From: Saccharibacillus sacchari DSM 19268
Lineage (GTDB): Bacteria > Bacillota > Bacilli > Paenibacillales > Paenibacillaceae
Reading direction: 5' to 3'
NCBI RefSeq assembly: GCF_000585395.1
Contig: NZ_KK073875.1
Span: forward strand, 5,384,274 to 5,448,273
Length of the DNA stretch: 64,000 nt
In this document: piece after piece, positions 18,454 through 27,473 of the stretch
How the letters are laid out: every line of letters begins with the position of its first letter
How positions within the stretch are numbered: the stretch's first letter is position 1
The notes under the pieces: model-generated
What the model was told of the DNA's origin: nothing
What the model saw: only the letters and a program-made list of their open reading frames with translations
The model's database searches: none
Program-made: the position numbers and the translations under genes

Positions 18454-18477
18454 GTTTAAATATGTGACGTATGGTAT
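18454..18477 (+). promoter_or_regulatory. SigB-type promoter
   Basis: GTTTAA, 12-base spacer, TGGTAT. This is the SigB consensus (GTTTAA, 12-15 bases, GGGTAT) with one mismatch. It is 42 bases upstream of the start of the first stress-protein gene, whose family is typically under SigB. Confidence 0.65.
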
Positions 18478-18518
18478 TTCGGTTCATCATCCTAATCCAT
18501 CATGAGGAGGGCATAGAC

Positions 18519-19202
18519 ATGAACAGAAAAATTATCGGTATATTTGCCACGGAGCAGGAAGCTTCGCGAGCGATCGAAGCCTTGAAACAAAGCGGCTATA
18601 ACTCGGACGATATCTCGGCGGTCACCCGCAGTGCCGAAGAAGCGCGAAAATTCGAAGACGAAACCGTGACGCTCGCGCAGGAAGGCGCGACGGGCGGCGC
18701 CGCAACCGGCGGCGTCATCGGAGGCATCGGCGGACTGTTGGCCGGACTCGGCGCGTTGGCGATTCCCGGCATCGGCCCTTTGCTTGCCGCAGGACCGATC
18801 GCAGCAACACTGGCAGGCGCGGCCGTCGGAGCCGCTAGCGGAGGGTTAATCGGAGGATTGATCGGACTCGGAATCCCCGAACACGAGGCGAAAGAATACG
18901 AAGCCCTCGTAGGCGAAGGAAGAATTCTGGTCATCGTGGATACCGAAGAAACCAACCGAAGCGAAATTTATCGCATTTTCCATGAAAATAATTCACTGAA
19001 TAGACGTTACGACGAAGAGTTTGCGGACATCCATGCGACGACGACGGATGATCCCTTGTATCGGGAGACGCCTGCAATGGGCGCAACCAACATGGATGCC
19101 AACCGCATGGACGGCACGCCTGTCGGCAATCGGGGATTAGCGAGCCCGGCTGACTTGGAGAGCGACCCGAACAACCCGCTCGACCGCAAGCGCAGATCCT
19201 GA
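18519..19202 (+). CDS. General stress protein, YflT domain plus glycine zipper
   Basis: Probable SigB-controlled stress protein; biochemical role unknown. 227 residues from ATG 18519, preceded by GAGGAGGG. Residues 1-40 (IGIFATEQEASRAIEALK) are the YflT / general-stress-protein-17M fold. Residues about 55-125 are extremely Gly/Ala-rich with GxxxG spacing (GGVIGGIGGLLAGLGALA, then two more similar helices), able to insert into or pack against a membrane. After about 128 a short alpha/beta segment with a LVIVDT strand completes the first domain, and the last 60 residues are polar and probably disordered. A second copy follows 47 bases downstream. A SigB-like promoter precedes it. Confidence 0.85.
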   Translation: MNRKIIGIFATEQEASRAIEALKQSGYNSDDISAVTRSAEEARKFEDETVTLAQEGATGGAATGGVIGGIGGLLAGLGALAIPGIGPLLAAGPIAATLAGAAVGAASGGLIGGLIGLGIPEHEAKEYEALVGEGRILVIVDTEETNRSEIYRIFHENNSLNRRYDEEFADIHATTTDDPLYRETPAMGATNMDANRMDGTPVGNRGLASPADLESDPNNPLDRKRRS

Positions 19203-19249
19203 TTTTTCGAGCACAGCGATCTATTTTTATTTCTAAGGAGGACGACCGC

Positions 19250-19909
19250 ATGATGCAAAAGATGGTAGGCGTATTTCTGACCGAACGGGAGGCCGCGGAA
19301 GCGGTCGAAGAGTTAAAAAGTCATGGATATCAAACAGGCGATATCTCCATCGTGACGCGTAACCGCGAGCATGCCGAGGAGATTCTGGATCAACATCACA
19401 ATAAGGCTCCCGAAGGCGCCGCAGGCGGCGCGGCAGCCGGGGGAATCCTGGGCGGCGTCGGGGGGCTTCTGGTAGGACTCGGCGCGTTGGCTATTCCGGG
19501 GATCGGCCCTCTGTTGGCGGCAGGTCCGATCGCGGCAGCCTTAGCCGGCATTGCCGTCGGAGCTACAGGAGGCGGCCTCGTCGGCGGACTAATCGGGCTG
19601 GGCATTCCCGAAGATGAGGCGAAAGCTTATGACGAGCACGTCGGAGGCGGACGCGTTTTGCTCATCGTGGAAGCAAACAGCGAATCACGCCCCGAAGTCG
19701 AAGCCATTTTCCGCAATCAGTACGCGCTGAATCATACCCGACTTGGCGGATCTGATGATCGAACGGACAATCTGCAGCCGACGAAGACTCACGGAGTCAA
19801 CACTCCCGTAGATACAGAGAATTCCGTCAACCCATCCGTTAATCCCGGACTCGAGACTCCTTCTTCACCGATCGACGACCCAACTCTTCCTCCCCGCGCT
19901 CAACGGTAA
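19250..19909 (+). CDS. General stress protein, YflT domain plus glycine zipper (second copy)
   Basis: Tandem paralogue of the preceding gene with the same architecture: MVGVFLTEREAAEAVEELK at residues 5-23, glycine-zipper segment from about 57 to 125 (with the identical block LGALAIPGIGPLLAAGPIAA), a closing strand LLIVEA, and a disordered polar tail ending in PRAQR. 219 residues; AAGGAGG precedes the ATG at 19250. The gap to the first copy is 47 bases without a terminator, so both are probably on the SigB-dependent transcript. The tails of the two copies are unrelated in sequence, whereas the zipper is nearly identical, which suggests selection or conversion on the hydrophobic part. Confidence 0.85.
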   Translation: MMQKMVGVFLTEREAAEAVEELKSHGYQTGDISIVTRNREHAEEILDQHHNKAPEGAAGGAAAGGILGGVGGLLVGLGALAIPGIGPLLAAGPIAAALAGIAVGATGGGLVGGLIGLGIPEDEAKAYDEHVGGGRVLLIVEANSESRPEVEAIFRNQYALNHTRLGGSDDRTDNLQPTKTHGVNTPVDTENSVNPSVNPGLETPSSPIDDPTLPPRAQR

Positions 19910-20049
19910 CACCTGATGGACGACGGGACTCCACAGCGCATTCCGCAAAGATTTTCATCGCAAACGTTTTCTGTTTAGCCGAATTCCAAAATCAGGAATT
20001 GTGCAGCTGTTCTCGCTTTCATTTCAAAAAAATCGACATTAATTTTCGC

Positions 20050-20079
20050 AAAAAGCCCCTACACGCTTAGGGGCTTTTT
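20050..20079 (+). terminator. Terminator downstream of the stress genes
   Basis: AAAAAGCCCCT / AGGGGCTTTTT, a strong symmetrical hairpin able to work in both directions. It lies 140 bases past the second stress gene and 65 bases before the chemoreceptor start. Confidence 0.8.
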
Positions 20080-20143
20080 GACGATAATGGAAGTAGGTCT
20101 TACGTACTGCGCAAATTATCATATAGACGGGGGAAGTGAGCAC

Positions 20144-21706
20144 TTGAGCAATTTCGAACGTGTTATGTACCAACGCAATAAAATCATCATGTGGATCTTG
20201 TGGGCTCTTTTCCTGCTGCTGGGCATCACCAGCCTCAACCTTACGCTGCAAACGCAAATCGGTGCGGGGGCATTGGGCGTTTTCGCTGCCGGGTTCACTT
20301 GGCTTACGCTCAGTAAAAAAGGCCTGCATATTCTTCCTTACGCCGCCGCTTTATTTTTCTCTATTACTTATGCAGCCGTTTTCGCGTCAACGATCAATGT
20401 GTTGATTGCACTTGTTCCGGTCGTGTTGCTGCTGCTGTATCCACGTTACCGCTACGTCTTGCTCTATTCGGCAATCGCCGTTATCGCATTACTGGTCTCC
20501 TGGATTCGCGGTGCCGATGTCTTCGTGCCCGAAGGCAGTACCATGGTGCTGGTCTTTACCGTTGTCTTGTTCGCGGCGATCGCGGCGATCGCCGTACTGA
20601 TCGGATTCGTGAATGAAAAGCTGTTTGCCGACTTGGCTGCCCAAAGGGAAAAAAGCAAAGCCGACGCGGCTCAAATCGACCTTGTTTTATCCCAGGTGAA
20701 ATCTTCGGTGGACGAACTCAGTAAATTTGCCCGTAAATCGAAGGAAAACGTAACCTTGAACGAACTGATTACCGGAGAGATCACCAATGCCTTTACCCAA
20801 GTCGCGCAAGGTGCCGAGAGCCAAGCCGACAGCGTATCCGATATTTCAGACAAAATGTCCGCGAGCGACCTGGAGATCGAAGGCGTCGTGCAGAACTCCT
20901 CGATGATGCGCGATCTGTCCGAGCATACGGCCAATGTGACGCAAGAAGGTTCCGGTCGAATGACCGAGCTGCGTTCGCATATCGATCAGGTGTACTCCGT
21001 CATGAACGATACCGCGAATGACATGGAATTGTTCCGCGAGCAAAATCAACAGATTGCCCAGATCCTGTCGACCATCTCCGAGATCGCCAGCCAGACCAAT
21101 CTCTTGGCACTGAATGCGGCGATCGAAGCAGCCCGTGCAGGTGAAGCGGGACGCGGCTTTGCGGTCGTCTCCGACGAAGTTCGCAAACTGGCCGAGCACT
21201 CGCGCGAATCGGCCGAACAGATCAGCGGCATTCTCGGCGAGTTGCAGCACGGTACCGAGCGTCTGATGAATCAGGTGATACGCGGTCGCGAAGCTGCGGA
21301 GAACAGCCTTGGCGCTGCCCAACGCTCCGAACAGGCGTTGACGGAAATCAACGAAAATACGCATAAACTGCTGGACCAAGCCGGCGAAGTCGAACACCGT
21401 TCCGAGAAAATGAAGACCGCTTCTTCGGAAGTCTCGGTACAAGCCGTCGCCATCTCGGCCGTCACCCAGCAAACCAATGCCGCGATGGAAGAGATTCTGG
21501 CCGGCATGGGCGAGCAAAAATACATCACGGGTCAGATGACCAACAGCTTCAACCAATTGGAGCAATTGATCGGTAATCTCCAGGAGCTCACTGCATTGAA
21601 GATCGAGACCCAAGAGATCGACGCAACTCCCGAAACGAAAAGCCGCAAGAAAAAACGTCGGGCCGAAGAAGATCCGTCAAACGGCGAAAAGCCTATTGCA
21701 GGGTGA
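20144..21706 (+). CDS. Chemoreceptor-like protein, multi-pass, without HAMP
   Basis: Signalling protein of the MCP family, 520 residues. I chose the TTG at 20144 because GGGGGAAGTGAG stands directly before it. The N-terminal 165 residues are about six closely spaced hydrophobic segments with hardly any extracellular loop and no HAMP domain; the coiled coil follows directly. The tip is canonical ([20 protein letters not shown], then [16 protein letters not shown]), so it should couple to CheA/CheW. The C-terminus is basic (KSRKKKRR). Such receptors may sense membrane state or an intramembrane ligand, which is inference. It is flanked by terminators at 20050-20079 and 21784-21830 and so is monocistronic. 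Confidence 0.88.
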   Translation: MSNFERVMYQRNKIIMWILWALFLLLGITSLNLTLQTQIGAGALGVFAAGFTWLTLSKKGLHILPYAAALFFSITYAAVFASTINVLIALVPVVLLLLYPRYRYVLLYSAIAVIALLVSWIRGADVFVPEGSTMVLVFTVVLFAAIAAIAVLIGFVNEKLFADLAAQREKSKADAAQIDLVLSQVKSSVDELSKFARKSKENVTLNELITGEITNAFTQVAQGAESQADSVSDISDKMSASDLEIEGVVQNSSMMRDLSEHTANVTQEGSGRMTELRSHIDQVYSVMNDTANDMELFREQNQQIAQILSTISEIASQTNLLALNAAIEAARAGEAGRGFAVVSDEVRKLAEHSRESAEQISGILGELQHGTERLMNQVIRGREAAENSLGAAQRSEQALTEINENTHKLLDQAGEVEHRSEKMKTASSEVSVQAVAISAVTQQTNAAMEEILAGMGEQKYITGQMTNSFNQLEQLIGNLQELTALKIETQEIDATPETKSRKKKRRAEEDPSNGEKPIAG

Positions 21707-21783
21707 TAAGTTCAAGCCGGACAATCAGGGCGGATCGGCGCTTTGACCGGTGCACTTTGGATTAGCTTTGATTAGCCTATAGG

Positions 21784-21830
21784 AAAAGCCGTTCCACGCC
21801 GCGTTTTTGCGGTATCGGAACGGCTTTTTT
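21784..21830. terminator. Bidirectional terminator between convergent genes
   Basis: AAAAGCCGTTCC / GGAACGGCTTTTTT. It lies between the chemoreceptor (plus) and the M23 peptidase gene (minus). Confidence 0.88.
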
Positions 21831-21841
21831 TCTATTCCGGA

Positions 21842-22921
21842 TTACTCAATCGAGAATGCCCGCGAAGCCGCATCCGCTTTTGCCGAAGATGCCGCATACA
21901 ATACGCGGTCCGGCTGCTTGTAAAACTGCGGCCATAGTCCGTGACGGTACGCGGCGGAATTCGGGAACGTCGGATCGTTGGCACGAATCGCAGCCGCGTA
22001 GACGTAGACCTTTTGTCCTTTGACCGCTCCGGTCGCTTTTTTCAGATCGATTCGATAACGAAGCGTGTTCGCATCGTACAGGCTAAATCGGGTCGTCGAC
22101 ATTTTCCATTTGCCGCTCGAACCGATCTTGTAATGCAGCTGGATCTCCGCCGGGCGATTGCGATCATATTGATTAGTCTGCGGATTATCCGTTCCGGCAT
22201 ACGCCGTCAGATAGAGCAGATTGCCATCCTGCCAATCCGCGGATACATAGTCGAGATCCGAGCCGGCATTCCAGGTCTCCAATGAAGCATGTCGATAGAA
22301 CAAATACATCGGCATCGTCTGGATATCCGCAGCTCCGCTTCGTCCCCGGCTCACCTGCTGAATATGCAAATGCGGGTTGTAGCGTTTGGCGCGATCAATC
22401 GTGCCGATCACGGTCGTCTCCGTCACGTAGTCGCCGACCCGAATCCCCGATGCGCCTGAACCGGCCGGATCGATATGCACATACTGCACATAGACACCGT
22501 CCGGCGTTCCGTCTCCATCCGTATCCTGATCGATAATCACGCTGCCGAGCTGAGCGGAGGTATCGTGCTTAACCTCGGTCACTTTTCCCGGCAAAACGGC
22601 ATACACCCGATCTCCCGACGCCATCGCCAGGTCAGCGCCGTTATGCGGATTGGTTCCGCTGACGACGTTACGCGGCTGGTTCGTCTTGCTCTCGACCGGC
22701 GAATAACGCTCGAACAAACCGTCCGCGTCGCTTCTGGCCGGCGTCATGGCAGGAGCGATCGACGCTTTAACGCCGTATTGTTGCAGGAATCTCGCGCCGT
22801 AATCGGCTGCCGACGCTGATGTTGCGGCTCCCAGCACGAGCAAAAGACCCGCGGTTAACCCGATTTTCCGCCCGATACGGCTTCGCGCTCCCGCGCCTTT
22901 TTTCCCAAGATCAAGTTTCAT
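21842..22921 (-). CDS. Secreted M23 (LytM-type) peptidase with calcium-type loop
   Basis: Probable zinc endopeptidase acting on peptidoglycan cross-links. 359 residues. Basic N-terminus and a hydrophobic signal segment at about 22-38 ending ASA. The catalytic domain spans about 80-215: zinc His and Asp in NPHNGADLAM, a His in YVHID, and the HxH in HLHIQQ, so all expected ligands are present. Between two strands it carries DQDTDGDGTPDG, a DxDxDGxxD calcium-binding type motif unusual inside this fold. The C-terminal 140 residues are of unknown function. The start ATG overlaps the stop of the upstream gene (ATGA at 22918-22921), so the two are translationally coupled. Confidence 0.87.
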   Translation of the reverse strand: MKLDLGKKGAGARSRIGRKIGLTAGLLLVLGAATSASAADYGARFLQQYGVKASIAPAMTPARSDADGLFERYSPVESKTNQPRNVVSGTNPHNGADLAMASGDRVYAVLPGKVTEVKHDTSAQLGSVIIDQDTDGDGTPDGVYVQYVHIDPAGSGASGIRVGDYVTETTVIGTIDRAKRYNPHLHIQQVSRGRSGAADIQTMPMYLFYRHASLETWNAGSDLDYVSADWQDGNLLYLTAYAGTDNPQTNQYDRNRPAEIQLHYKIGSSGKWKMSTTRFSLYDANTLRYRIDLKKATGAVKGQKVYVYAAAIRANDPTFPNSAAYRHGLWPQFYKQPDRVLYAASSAKADAASRAFSIE

Positions 22922-24075
22922 GGTTTCACCTCTTTGGCGATGTCGATGACGTAGGTCGATTCTCCCGCTGTCGTCCGGTTACGCGTCTGGACGAGCAGCG
23001 TCTGTTCATCCTGCCAGGAAACGCCGATGATCGAACTGCCCGCCGGCTCCTCGAACGCCTGGCTTTTGAGCGTTTTGGCGTTAAGCAGGATCAGGGTCGA
23101 TACTCGGCTCGAACGATCCGGCGCGTTCACCAAGGCAAACCAGGGTCCCTCATCTGAAGCCGCTATGGAGCGAAGATGATTGAGCCCTCCGCCACGGAAC
23201 GCCTGCTGTTTCCCCGTCGATAAATCGCGCACGTTCAACGAACCGTCCGTTGTCTGCGCCAGAAGGTGACTGCCGGATACGGCCGAGACGGAGAATCCCG
23301 AGACCAGCTTGGCCGAAGCTCCGCTTCCGCTGTCCACCTGCACGATCCCGCTATCGCCTAAATCCAGGTAAAAACGATTTTGCGCATCCCATCCCAGCAC
23401 CGTATATCCGGCTCCGTAGACCTTTTTTTCCGCGCCCGTACGCAAGTCTTTCACCCAGTTCTCGCCGTCTTCATTCCGGGTCGCCGTCATATTTCGAGTC
23501 GTCCAAAAGAGCAGCTTGGTCCCGTCGGGGCTGAGCGAAGCTCGTTGTCCCCAGACCACCATTTTCGCCGAACCGCCGGATGCAGCCGTTTTGCGAGTTG
23601 TACCGGTTTGCCCTTTTAAAAAGACGGATAATGTGCGCTTCTCGGGATCAAGCCTGTAAATGGACGCCGCAACCTCAACCAGCACCCGGCCGTCCGGGAG
23701 CGTAAGCAGTTCGTACCCGAGATCCGGCGAAGGCAGGACGTTAATCTGATCTCCCGATTTTATGTAACGGAAAGTGAGCGTATCGTTTAACCCATCAACA
23801 GCCAGCTTGGCCGTGAACGTTCTCGTCTGGCCTTCGGCCGCTGTTGTTCCTGCACGCTTCCCTACTCGGCTTGTCGCCGGATCGATCGAAGATGCAGCTT
23901 GCTGCTTTTCCGCATACCCCGGCATTTCCAACCTGAGTCCTCGCTCCGCAACCTGTCGTCCCGCTTCCTTCCCCGCTCGCGTCCACACTGCCGAATCCGC
24001 CAATGCAGCGCCTGTAGCAAGTCCAAGTACAAGCGTAAGTGTGCCTATAGCCGCAATTTTAACTGTTCTGCGCAT
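22918..24075 (-). CDS. Secreted beta-propeller-like protein
   Basis: Unknown function; exported. 385 residues with a signal peptide (MRRTVKIAAIG, hydrophobic to about 26, ALA cleavage). From about 85 on the sequence shows repeated four-strand units with WD/TolB-like features (SLSPDGTKLLFW, VLGWDAQNRFYL, ISVSWQDEQ-type blades), suggesting a six- or seven-blade propeller. This is structural inference, not a family match. It overlaps the M23 gene by four bases and is the first gene of that pair. It may be a substrate-recognition or regulatory partner of the peptidase. Confidence 0.7.
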   Translation of the reverse strand: MRRTVKIAAIGTLTLVLGLATGAALADSAVWTRAGKEAGRQVAERGLRLEMPGYAEKQQAASSIDPATSRVGKRAGTTAAEGQTRTFTAKLAVDGLNDTLTFRYIKSGDQINVLPSPDLGYELLTLPDGRVLVEVAASIYRLDPEKRTLSVFLKGQTGTTRKTAASGGSAKMVVWGQRASLSPDGTKLLFWTTRNMTATRNEDGENWVKDLRTGAEKKVYGAGYTVLGWDAQNRFYLDLGDSGIVQVDSGSGASAKLVSGFSVSAVSGSHLLAQTTDGSLNVRDLSTGKQQAFRGGGLNHLRSIAASDEGPWFALVNAPDRSSRVSTLILLNAKTLKSQAFEEPAGSSIIGVSWQDEQTLLVQTRNRTTAGESTYVIDIAKEVKP

Positions 24076-24439
24076 GCTGTTCCCACCGTTCCTTTCCCTC
24101 CTGAAGTTGTGGAATGAATCGTTGCGCCCAATGTACCTGAAAAAACCTCGGTATGCAATAAATCGGTCAATTTGGAAAAGGTTATTGAAAAATAGGTCTA
24201 AAGGTATTATTCTATTCAGTGAAAAAGACTTATTTTTTTGTTATGCCTACTTTAATTTTAGTAATTTTCTTAATAAATCATATCCATAGTCCTAGGGCGT
24301 GTTCTTTGAACGTCAGATGCTATATTTACTCCAATCCTCCCGACAGGTACCTTGTCAATTCTTAATCAGAGGTGTTCACCAAACTGGGTACTTGCTGTCA
24401 TGCCGCCTAATTATCATCATCTAGAGGAGGTCTTTTCGT
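24076..24439. other. Gene-free divergent stretch with insertion-like end
   Basis: 364 AT-rich bases between divergent genes. CTAGGGCGTGTTCTTTGAAC at 24292-24311 resembles the terminal repeat of the element at 46292-46483, but no second end is visible. Promoters for both genes must lie here; I could not assign them with confidence. Confidence 0.45.
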
Positions 24440-26260
24440 ATGCCGGAATCACGCTCTGTGTCAGAAAATGAAGATACCGGATTCGTTGACGTCGCTCTGC
24501 TTTCGAATCGGGATTCCGTTATGTCAGACGGAAGCATCGCTATTCGCGAAAGCAAGTTGCACGTTACCGATCCGCACGGAGACGGCGCGTTTGCAATCCT
24601 GATTCCGATTCAGCCGCTTCGTCTATGGCTGAACGGAATGGAACTGACCGAAGCTTTGCCGGTTCGTTCAAGCGATCGTATCGAGTGGGAACGCCCCGCA
24701 GAACCTTTATACCGGATCGAAGTTTCGCCGGATCGGATGGAGGCGACTATACGCGTATTCGCGGACGTCGAATATGCCTGGAAGCTTGAAGACTGCGTCG
24801 CGGCTTCATCGCTGGCGCCGAAATGCATTCCTGATCCGGAAAAGATCGTGCGCAAATTGGAAATTACGGAGATCATGGCCGAAGTCGGAGCGCTGGGAAT
24901 TCGCAAAAACCTGAATGTTTCCGCTATCGTGGAAGCGCTTCAAGAAGCTGCGGACCAGGTCGTTCGTTTTGCTTTCGGGCAAGCCCCGTTACCTGGTACG
25001 GACGCTCGGCTCGACTTGCTTTTCGAGCAAAAAATCGAAAATGCTTTCGAAGAAGTCGGCGGTTCGCTGGACTATCGCAATCATCTTCGCATCCCTTCCG
25101 TGCAAGCAGGTGACCTGCTCGCGCGGCTTCAACCTTCCGAACCGGGAGTGGCCGGCTTCGACGTGTACGGAGAAATCATCCAGCCTTTACCTGTCCGGGA
25201 GATCGACCTGCGTGCCCGGCAGCATGTCGAAGCACGGGAGAACGGCACCTTTGTTGCGCTCAAAGCGGGCCGTCCCTGTATCGCGGAAGGCGCGATTCAT
25301 TACCTGGACGTCTCGGACGCTTATGTGGTCTCGGGCGACGTCGATCTGAAAACCGGACATATCATCTTCTCCGGCGATGTGACCGTACACGGAAACATCA
25401 CCGACAATATGATCGTGGAATCGCTCGGGAACGTATACGTATCCGGCGGCGTGTATAATTCCACCATTACGGCGGCAGGCAGCATTATCGTGCAAGGCAG
25501 CATTATCGGCAGCCGTCTGTACTCGGGAAGCTTCGGACTGTCCTTCAATCGGCTGTACCATCTGTCGCAAAAGTTGAAGGATGAAGTCGGCATGCTGCTC
25601 CAAGCCACCCGCACCTTATACGCCGAAGTCGGCAAACGCGGACAATCTGCACGCTTCGGCCAAGTAGCTCTACTTTTACTTAAAAGCAAGTTCAAAGAGA
25701 TTCAACCGGAGATCCGGGAACTGCTTCAGGTGCTGGTTACGGTCCAACGGGGAACAGGCGGTGCTTCGAACGAGTTCGCCGACGCGCTCAATCTGATGCT
25801 TTCGCCGACGCAAATGATCGAATCCCTCAGCGAAGAGCTGCTGACGCGCCTTCAGATCAATTTGGATCGGGAAAACTCTTTCGTGAACGATATGCAAAAA
25901 GGCGACTCCCAAATCGAATTGTCCCGCTGCCAGACCAGCACGATCAAGTCCAACGGCAACATCCTGATCCATAAGGAAGGCGTCCTGCAAAGCGATCTTT
26001 ATGCCACGGGTTTTATCAAATTCGCTCATCCTTCCTCCGTCTGCCGCGGTTCCTGCCTGGAATCGGAGGATCGCATCGACGCCAGAACCGTCGGCAGCGC
26101 CGGAGGCGCCCCGTGCATTCTTCGGGCTAAACGAACGATACACGTATACCGCATGTTCGAAGGCAAAATCTCCGCCGGCGGCCTGCACCGCGAGATTCTG
26201 TCTCCGATTCAAGACTGCACCTTCGGCTGTATCGAGGGTGAAATCGCGATCTCGAATTGA
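24440..26260 (+). CDS. DUF342 / FapA family protein
   Basis: Polymer-forming-type protein of unknown cellular role; family members are annotated as flagellar assembly protein A, and some are linked to motility or cell surface functions. 606 residues. An N-terminal alpha/beta region (1-250) includes GFDVYGEIIQPLP and LKAGRPCI, both characteristic of DUF342. A central right-handed beta-helix of short repeats with GDV/GNI turns runs from about 290 to 370 (HGNITDNMIVESLGNVYVSG). A helical hairpin (370-480) follows, then a further beta-helical segment. GAGGAGG precedes the ATG at 24440. No flagellar genes lie nearby, and the gene is alone between promoter-rich DNA and two hairpin repeats. Confidence 0.85.
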   Translation: MPESRSVSENEDTGFVDVALLSNRDSVMSDGSIAIRESKLHVTDPHGDGAFAILIPIQPLRLWLNGMELTEALPVRSSDRIEWERPAEPLYRIEVSPDRMEATIRVFADVEYAWKLEDCVAASSLAPKCIPDPEKIVRKLEITEIMAEVGALGIRKNLNVSAIVEALQEAADQVVRFAFGQAPLPGTDARLDLLFEQKIENAFEEVGGSLDYRNHLRIPSVQAGDLLARLQPSEPGVAGFDVYGEIIQPLPVREIDLRARQHVEARENGTFVALKAGRPCIAEGAIHYLDVSDAYVVSGDVDLKTGHIIFSGDVTVHGNITDNMIVESLGNVYVSGGVYNSTITAAGSIIVQGSIIGSRLYSGSFGLSFNRLYHLSQKLKDEVGMLLQATRTLYAEVGKRGQSARFGQVALLLLKSKFKEIQPEIRELLQVLVTVQRGTGGASNEFADALNLMLSPTQMIESLSEELLTRLQINLDRENSFVNDMQKGDSQIELSRCQTSTIKSNGNILIHKEGVLQSDLYATGFIKFAHPSSVCRGSCLESEDRIDARTVGSAGGAPCILRAKRTIHVYRMFEGKISAGGLHREILSPIQDCTFGCIEGEIAISN

Positions 26261-26320
26261 AAATTTGGAAGCGTTAACTTGGTTGCTCGCTGAGAGACGA
26301 GGGAAACATTGTTTGGGAAA

Positions 26321-26465
26321 GAAGCTTGGCTGCGCTGCGGGGGAAATTCGTTTCGGTCGCGTGTTGCATTTGGGAAGCTGAATTGGATTTTATAAGGAAG
26401 CTTCCCAAATACAAAGGCGAACGCTGACGCTCCTTCACTGAATTTCCCCCTCCGCTTGTCGCTTC
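26321..26465. repeat. Intergenic hairpin repeat, copy 5
   Basis: Outer GAAGC / GCTTC, arms GGGGGAAATTC / GAATTTCCCCC, and apical stem ATTTGGGAAGC / GCTTCCCAAAT. It lies 60 bases past the DUF342 gene in the 577-base convergent gap 26261-26837, which also holds copy 6. Confidence 0.8.
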
Positions 26466-26539
26466 GTTCAAGATCGGATTCCCTCAACCCTCTGTTTTTG
26501 GCGCAGCCAAAAACAATTTTCACTTCTCGCTGCGCATTG

Positions 26540-26610
26540 AAGTGAAAATAAAAAACAAAAAGAAAGAGCCTGCGAAGAATAATTTCGCAGGCTCTTTCTT
26601 TTAAAATCTT
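26540..26610. terminator. Possible terminator between convergent genes
   Basis: AAAGAGCCTGCGAA / TTCGCAGGCTCTTT at about 26569-26604, with T-rich flanks. Likely terminates the DUF342 transcript, and it could serve both directions. Confidence 0.75.
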
Positions 26611-26652
26611 TTTAAAAACCCCTCATGGACGAGCCCGACTTTAAGTTGTCGG

Positions 26653-26813
26653 GACGGCCCTATCCCCGAGCGAAGCGCCGGGGGGCGGAGGGAGAAATTC
26701 AGTGAGGGACGCCTTTGAACTCGGAAAGCCGTAGGCTTTCTGAGTGAAACAGCGTCCCGAACGAATTTCTCCCTCCGCCGCCCCTCCCGCTTCCGAAGCG
26801 AATAGGACCTTCC
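26653..26813. repeat. Intergenic hairpin repeat, copy 6 (best consensus)
   Basis: Arms GGCGGAGGGAGAAATTC (26684-26700) and GAATTTCTCCCTCCGCC pair over 17 bp, then GGGACGC / GCGTCCC, and an apical GAAAGCC / GGCTTTC. It sits immediately downstream of rdgB. This copy shows the family consensus most clearly. Confidence 0.85.
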
Positions 26814-26837
26814 AGCGACCATTCAAAGTCGCGCGAA

Positions 26838-27473
26838 TCAATGAAGCTTCGCGATTAGGCGGGTCAAAGCCACGCCGCGGTGGCTGATGCTTTGTTTTTC
26901 TTCGACGCTGAGTTCGGCCATGGTGCGCTCGAATTGCGGGACGTAGAAGAGCGGGTCGTAGCCGAAGCCGCCGGCTCCGGCGGTCTCGGACGTGATCCAG
27001 CCTTCGACGTCGCCTTCGGATTCGAGGCTGCGGCCTGTGGCCGGATCGTACAGGACCAAGGCGCAGACGAAGCGTGCTGCGCTAAGCAGCGGCTGCTCGG
27101 TATCGTCGCCTTGGCGCAGACGCATCAATTCGTCAAGCAGCTTGGCGTTATTGGCCGAATCGTCGCCGTGCTCTCCGGCGTAGCGAGCGGAATAGATGCC
27201 GGGCTCGCCGTCCAACAGGTCGACGCACAGACCGGAATCGTCTGCCAACACGGGCAGGTTCAAGAAATCTCCGATTTCTTTGGCCTTTTTAAACGCATTT
27301 TCCGCAAAAGTGTTGCCGTCCTCCACGACTTCCGGAGCGTCCGGGTATTCGTGCAGGCTGTGGACTTCTTTGCCGAACGGAGCCAAGGCATGCCGGAACT
27401 CCCGAACCTTTCCCATGTTGCGGGTTGCCACTACGACGATCTGCTTGTTGTCGCCGCTCATTCCTTCGATCAT
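26838..27473 (-). CDS. rdgB: Non-canonical purine NTP pyrophosphatase
   Basis: Hydrolyses XTP, ITP and dITP to the monophosphates, keeping damaged purines out of nucleic acids. 211 residues, family Ham1/RdgB. The nucleotide site [13 protein letters not shown] is at about 12-24. The catalytic loop [25 protein letters not shown] (in parts) carries the conserved DDSG with the general base Asp. The C-terminal signature [11 protein letters not shown] and the closing SHRGVAL are present. Its ATG overlaps the rph stop by four bases, so the two are cotranscribed in the order rph-rdgB, the common Bacillota arrangement. Confidence 0.96.
   Translation of the reverse strand: MIEGMSGDNKQIVVVATRNMGKVREFRHALAPFGKEVHSLHEYPDAPEVVEDGNTFAENAFKKAKEIGDFLNLPVLADDSGLCVDLLDGEPGIYSARYAGEHGDDSANNAKLLDELMRLRQGDDTEQPLLSAARFVCALVLYDPATGRSLESEGDVEGWITSETAGAGGFGYDPLFYVPQFERTMAELSVEEKQSISHRGVALTRLIAKLH

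Noticed and set aside
19910-20143. Riboswitch (c-di-GMP type) upstream of the chemoreceptor
   Set aside because: None of the conserved core words is present; the only clear structure is the terminator at 20050-20079.
26653-26813. Hairpin repeats as plain Rho-independent terminators
   Set aside because: They lack a consistent T tract, are far longer than terminators, and real terminators occur separately nearby (for example near 26569-26604).
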